From contig JAMCPC010000101.1 in NCBI GenBank assembly GCA_023379725.1, forward strand, positions 1 through 5,110: DNA of 5,110 bases. The letters run 5' to 3'. Shown here in pieces: positions 5,076-5,110 of the stretch. Numbering within the stretch: the stretch's first letter is position 1; each line of letters starts with the position of its first letter. The notes below the pieces were generated by a model. It saw only the letters and a program-made list of their open reading frames with translations, was not told where the DNA came from and ran no database searches. The DNA is from Actinomycetota bacterium. Its GTDB lineage: Bacteria; Actinomycetota; Acidimicrobiia; Acidimicrobiales; JAMCPL01. Made by a program: the position numbers and the translations under genes.

Positions 5076-5110
5076 AAATACTACAGAGAACAGCAATCAT
5101 CACAATTATC

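Overview
This 5.1 kb window looks like bacterial chromosome with a probable integrated mobile element. Base composition is moderate, and ATA, AGA/AGG and CTA codons are used freely. The extracytoplasmic proteins are rich in cysteine pairs and in Gly/Ser linkers, and the tRNA gene does not encode its CCA end. These traits would fit an actinobacterium, perhaps of the Acidimicrobiia type. That placement is an impression from protein style, not a demonstrated assignment.

Layout from left to right. (1) Positions 1-959, minus strand: the N-terminal part of a secreted protein that runs off the left edge. It has a signal peptide, a putative Ig-like (He_PIG) domain, then beta-propeller-type BNR repeats, each with a close cysteine pair. 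(2) Positions 960-1649: a 690-bp non-coding stretch with candidate minus-strand promoters, an RBS hairpin, dinucleotide repeats, an operator-like palindrome and a cluster of short inverted repeats. (3) Positions 1650-2876, plus strand: a complete tyrosine recombinase (integrase) with all catalytic residues and an AT-hook-like N-terminus. (4) Positions 2877-2960: a short junction with tandem TTTGCACG repeats. (5) Positions 2961-3033, minus strand: tRNA-Lys(UUU), its 3' end facing the integrase. (6) Positions 3134-4819, minus strand: an extracytoplasmic solute-binding protein of the branched-chain amino acid (LivK-like, type I) class. (7) Positions 4820-5110: its leader region, with a near-consensus promoter, a duplicated Shine-Dalgarno sequence, a Tyr-rich 53-codon leader ORF and 15-bp tandem repeats.

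The integrase beside the 3' end of a tRNA gene is the classical arrangement of an element integrated at a tRNA. By that logic the element extends leftward from about 2961, and the solute-binding protein gene lies on the flanking chromosome. The second attachment site is not in the window, so the element's size, and whether the left secreted protein is cargo, cannot be settled here. No defence system, CRISPR array or IS element was seen. The least ordinary features are the leader ORF and repeats ahead of the binding protein, the RBS hairpin of the secreted protein, and the similar GGCAAT/ATTGC inverted repeats upstream of both the secreted-protein gene and the integrase.
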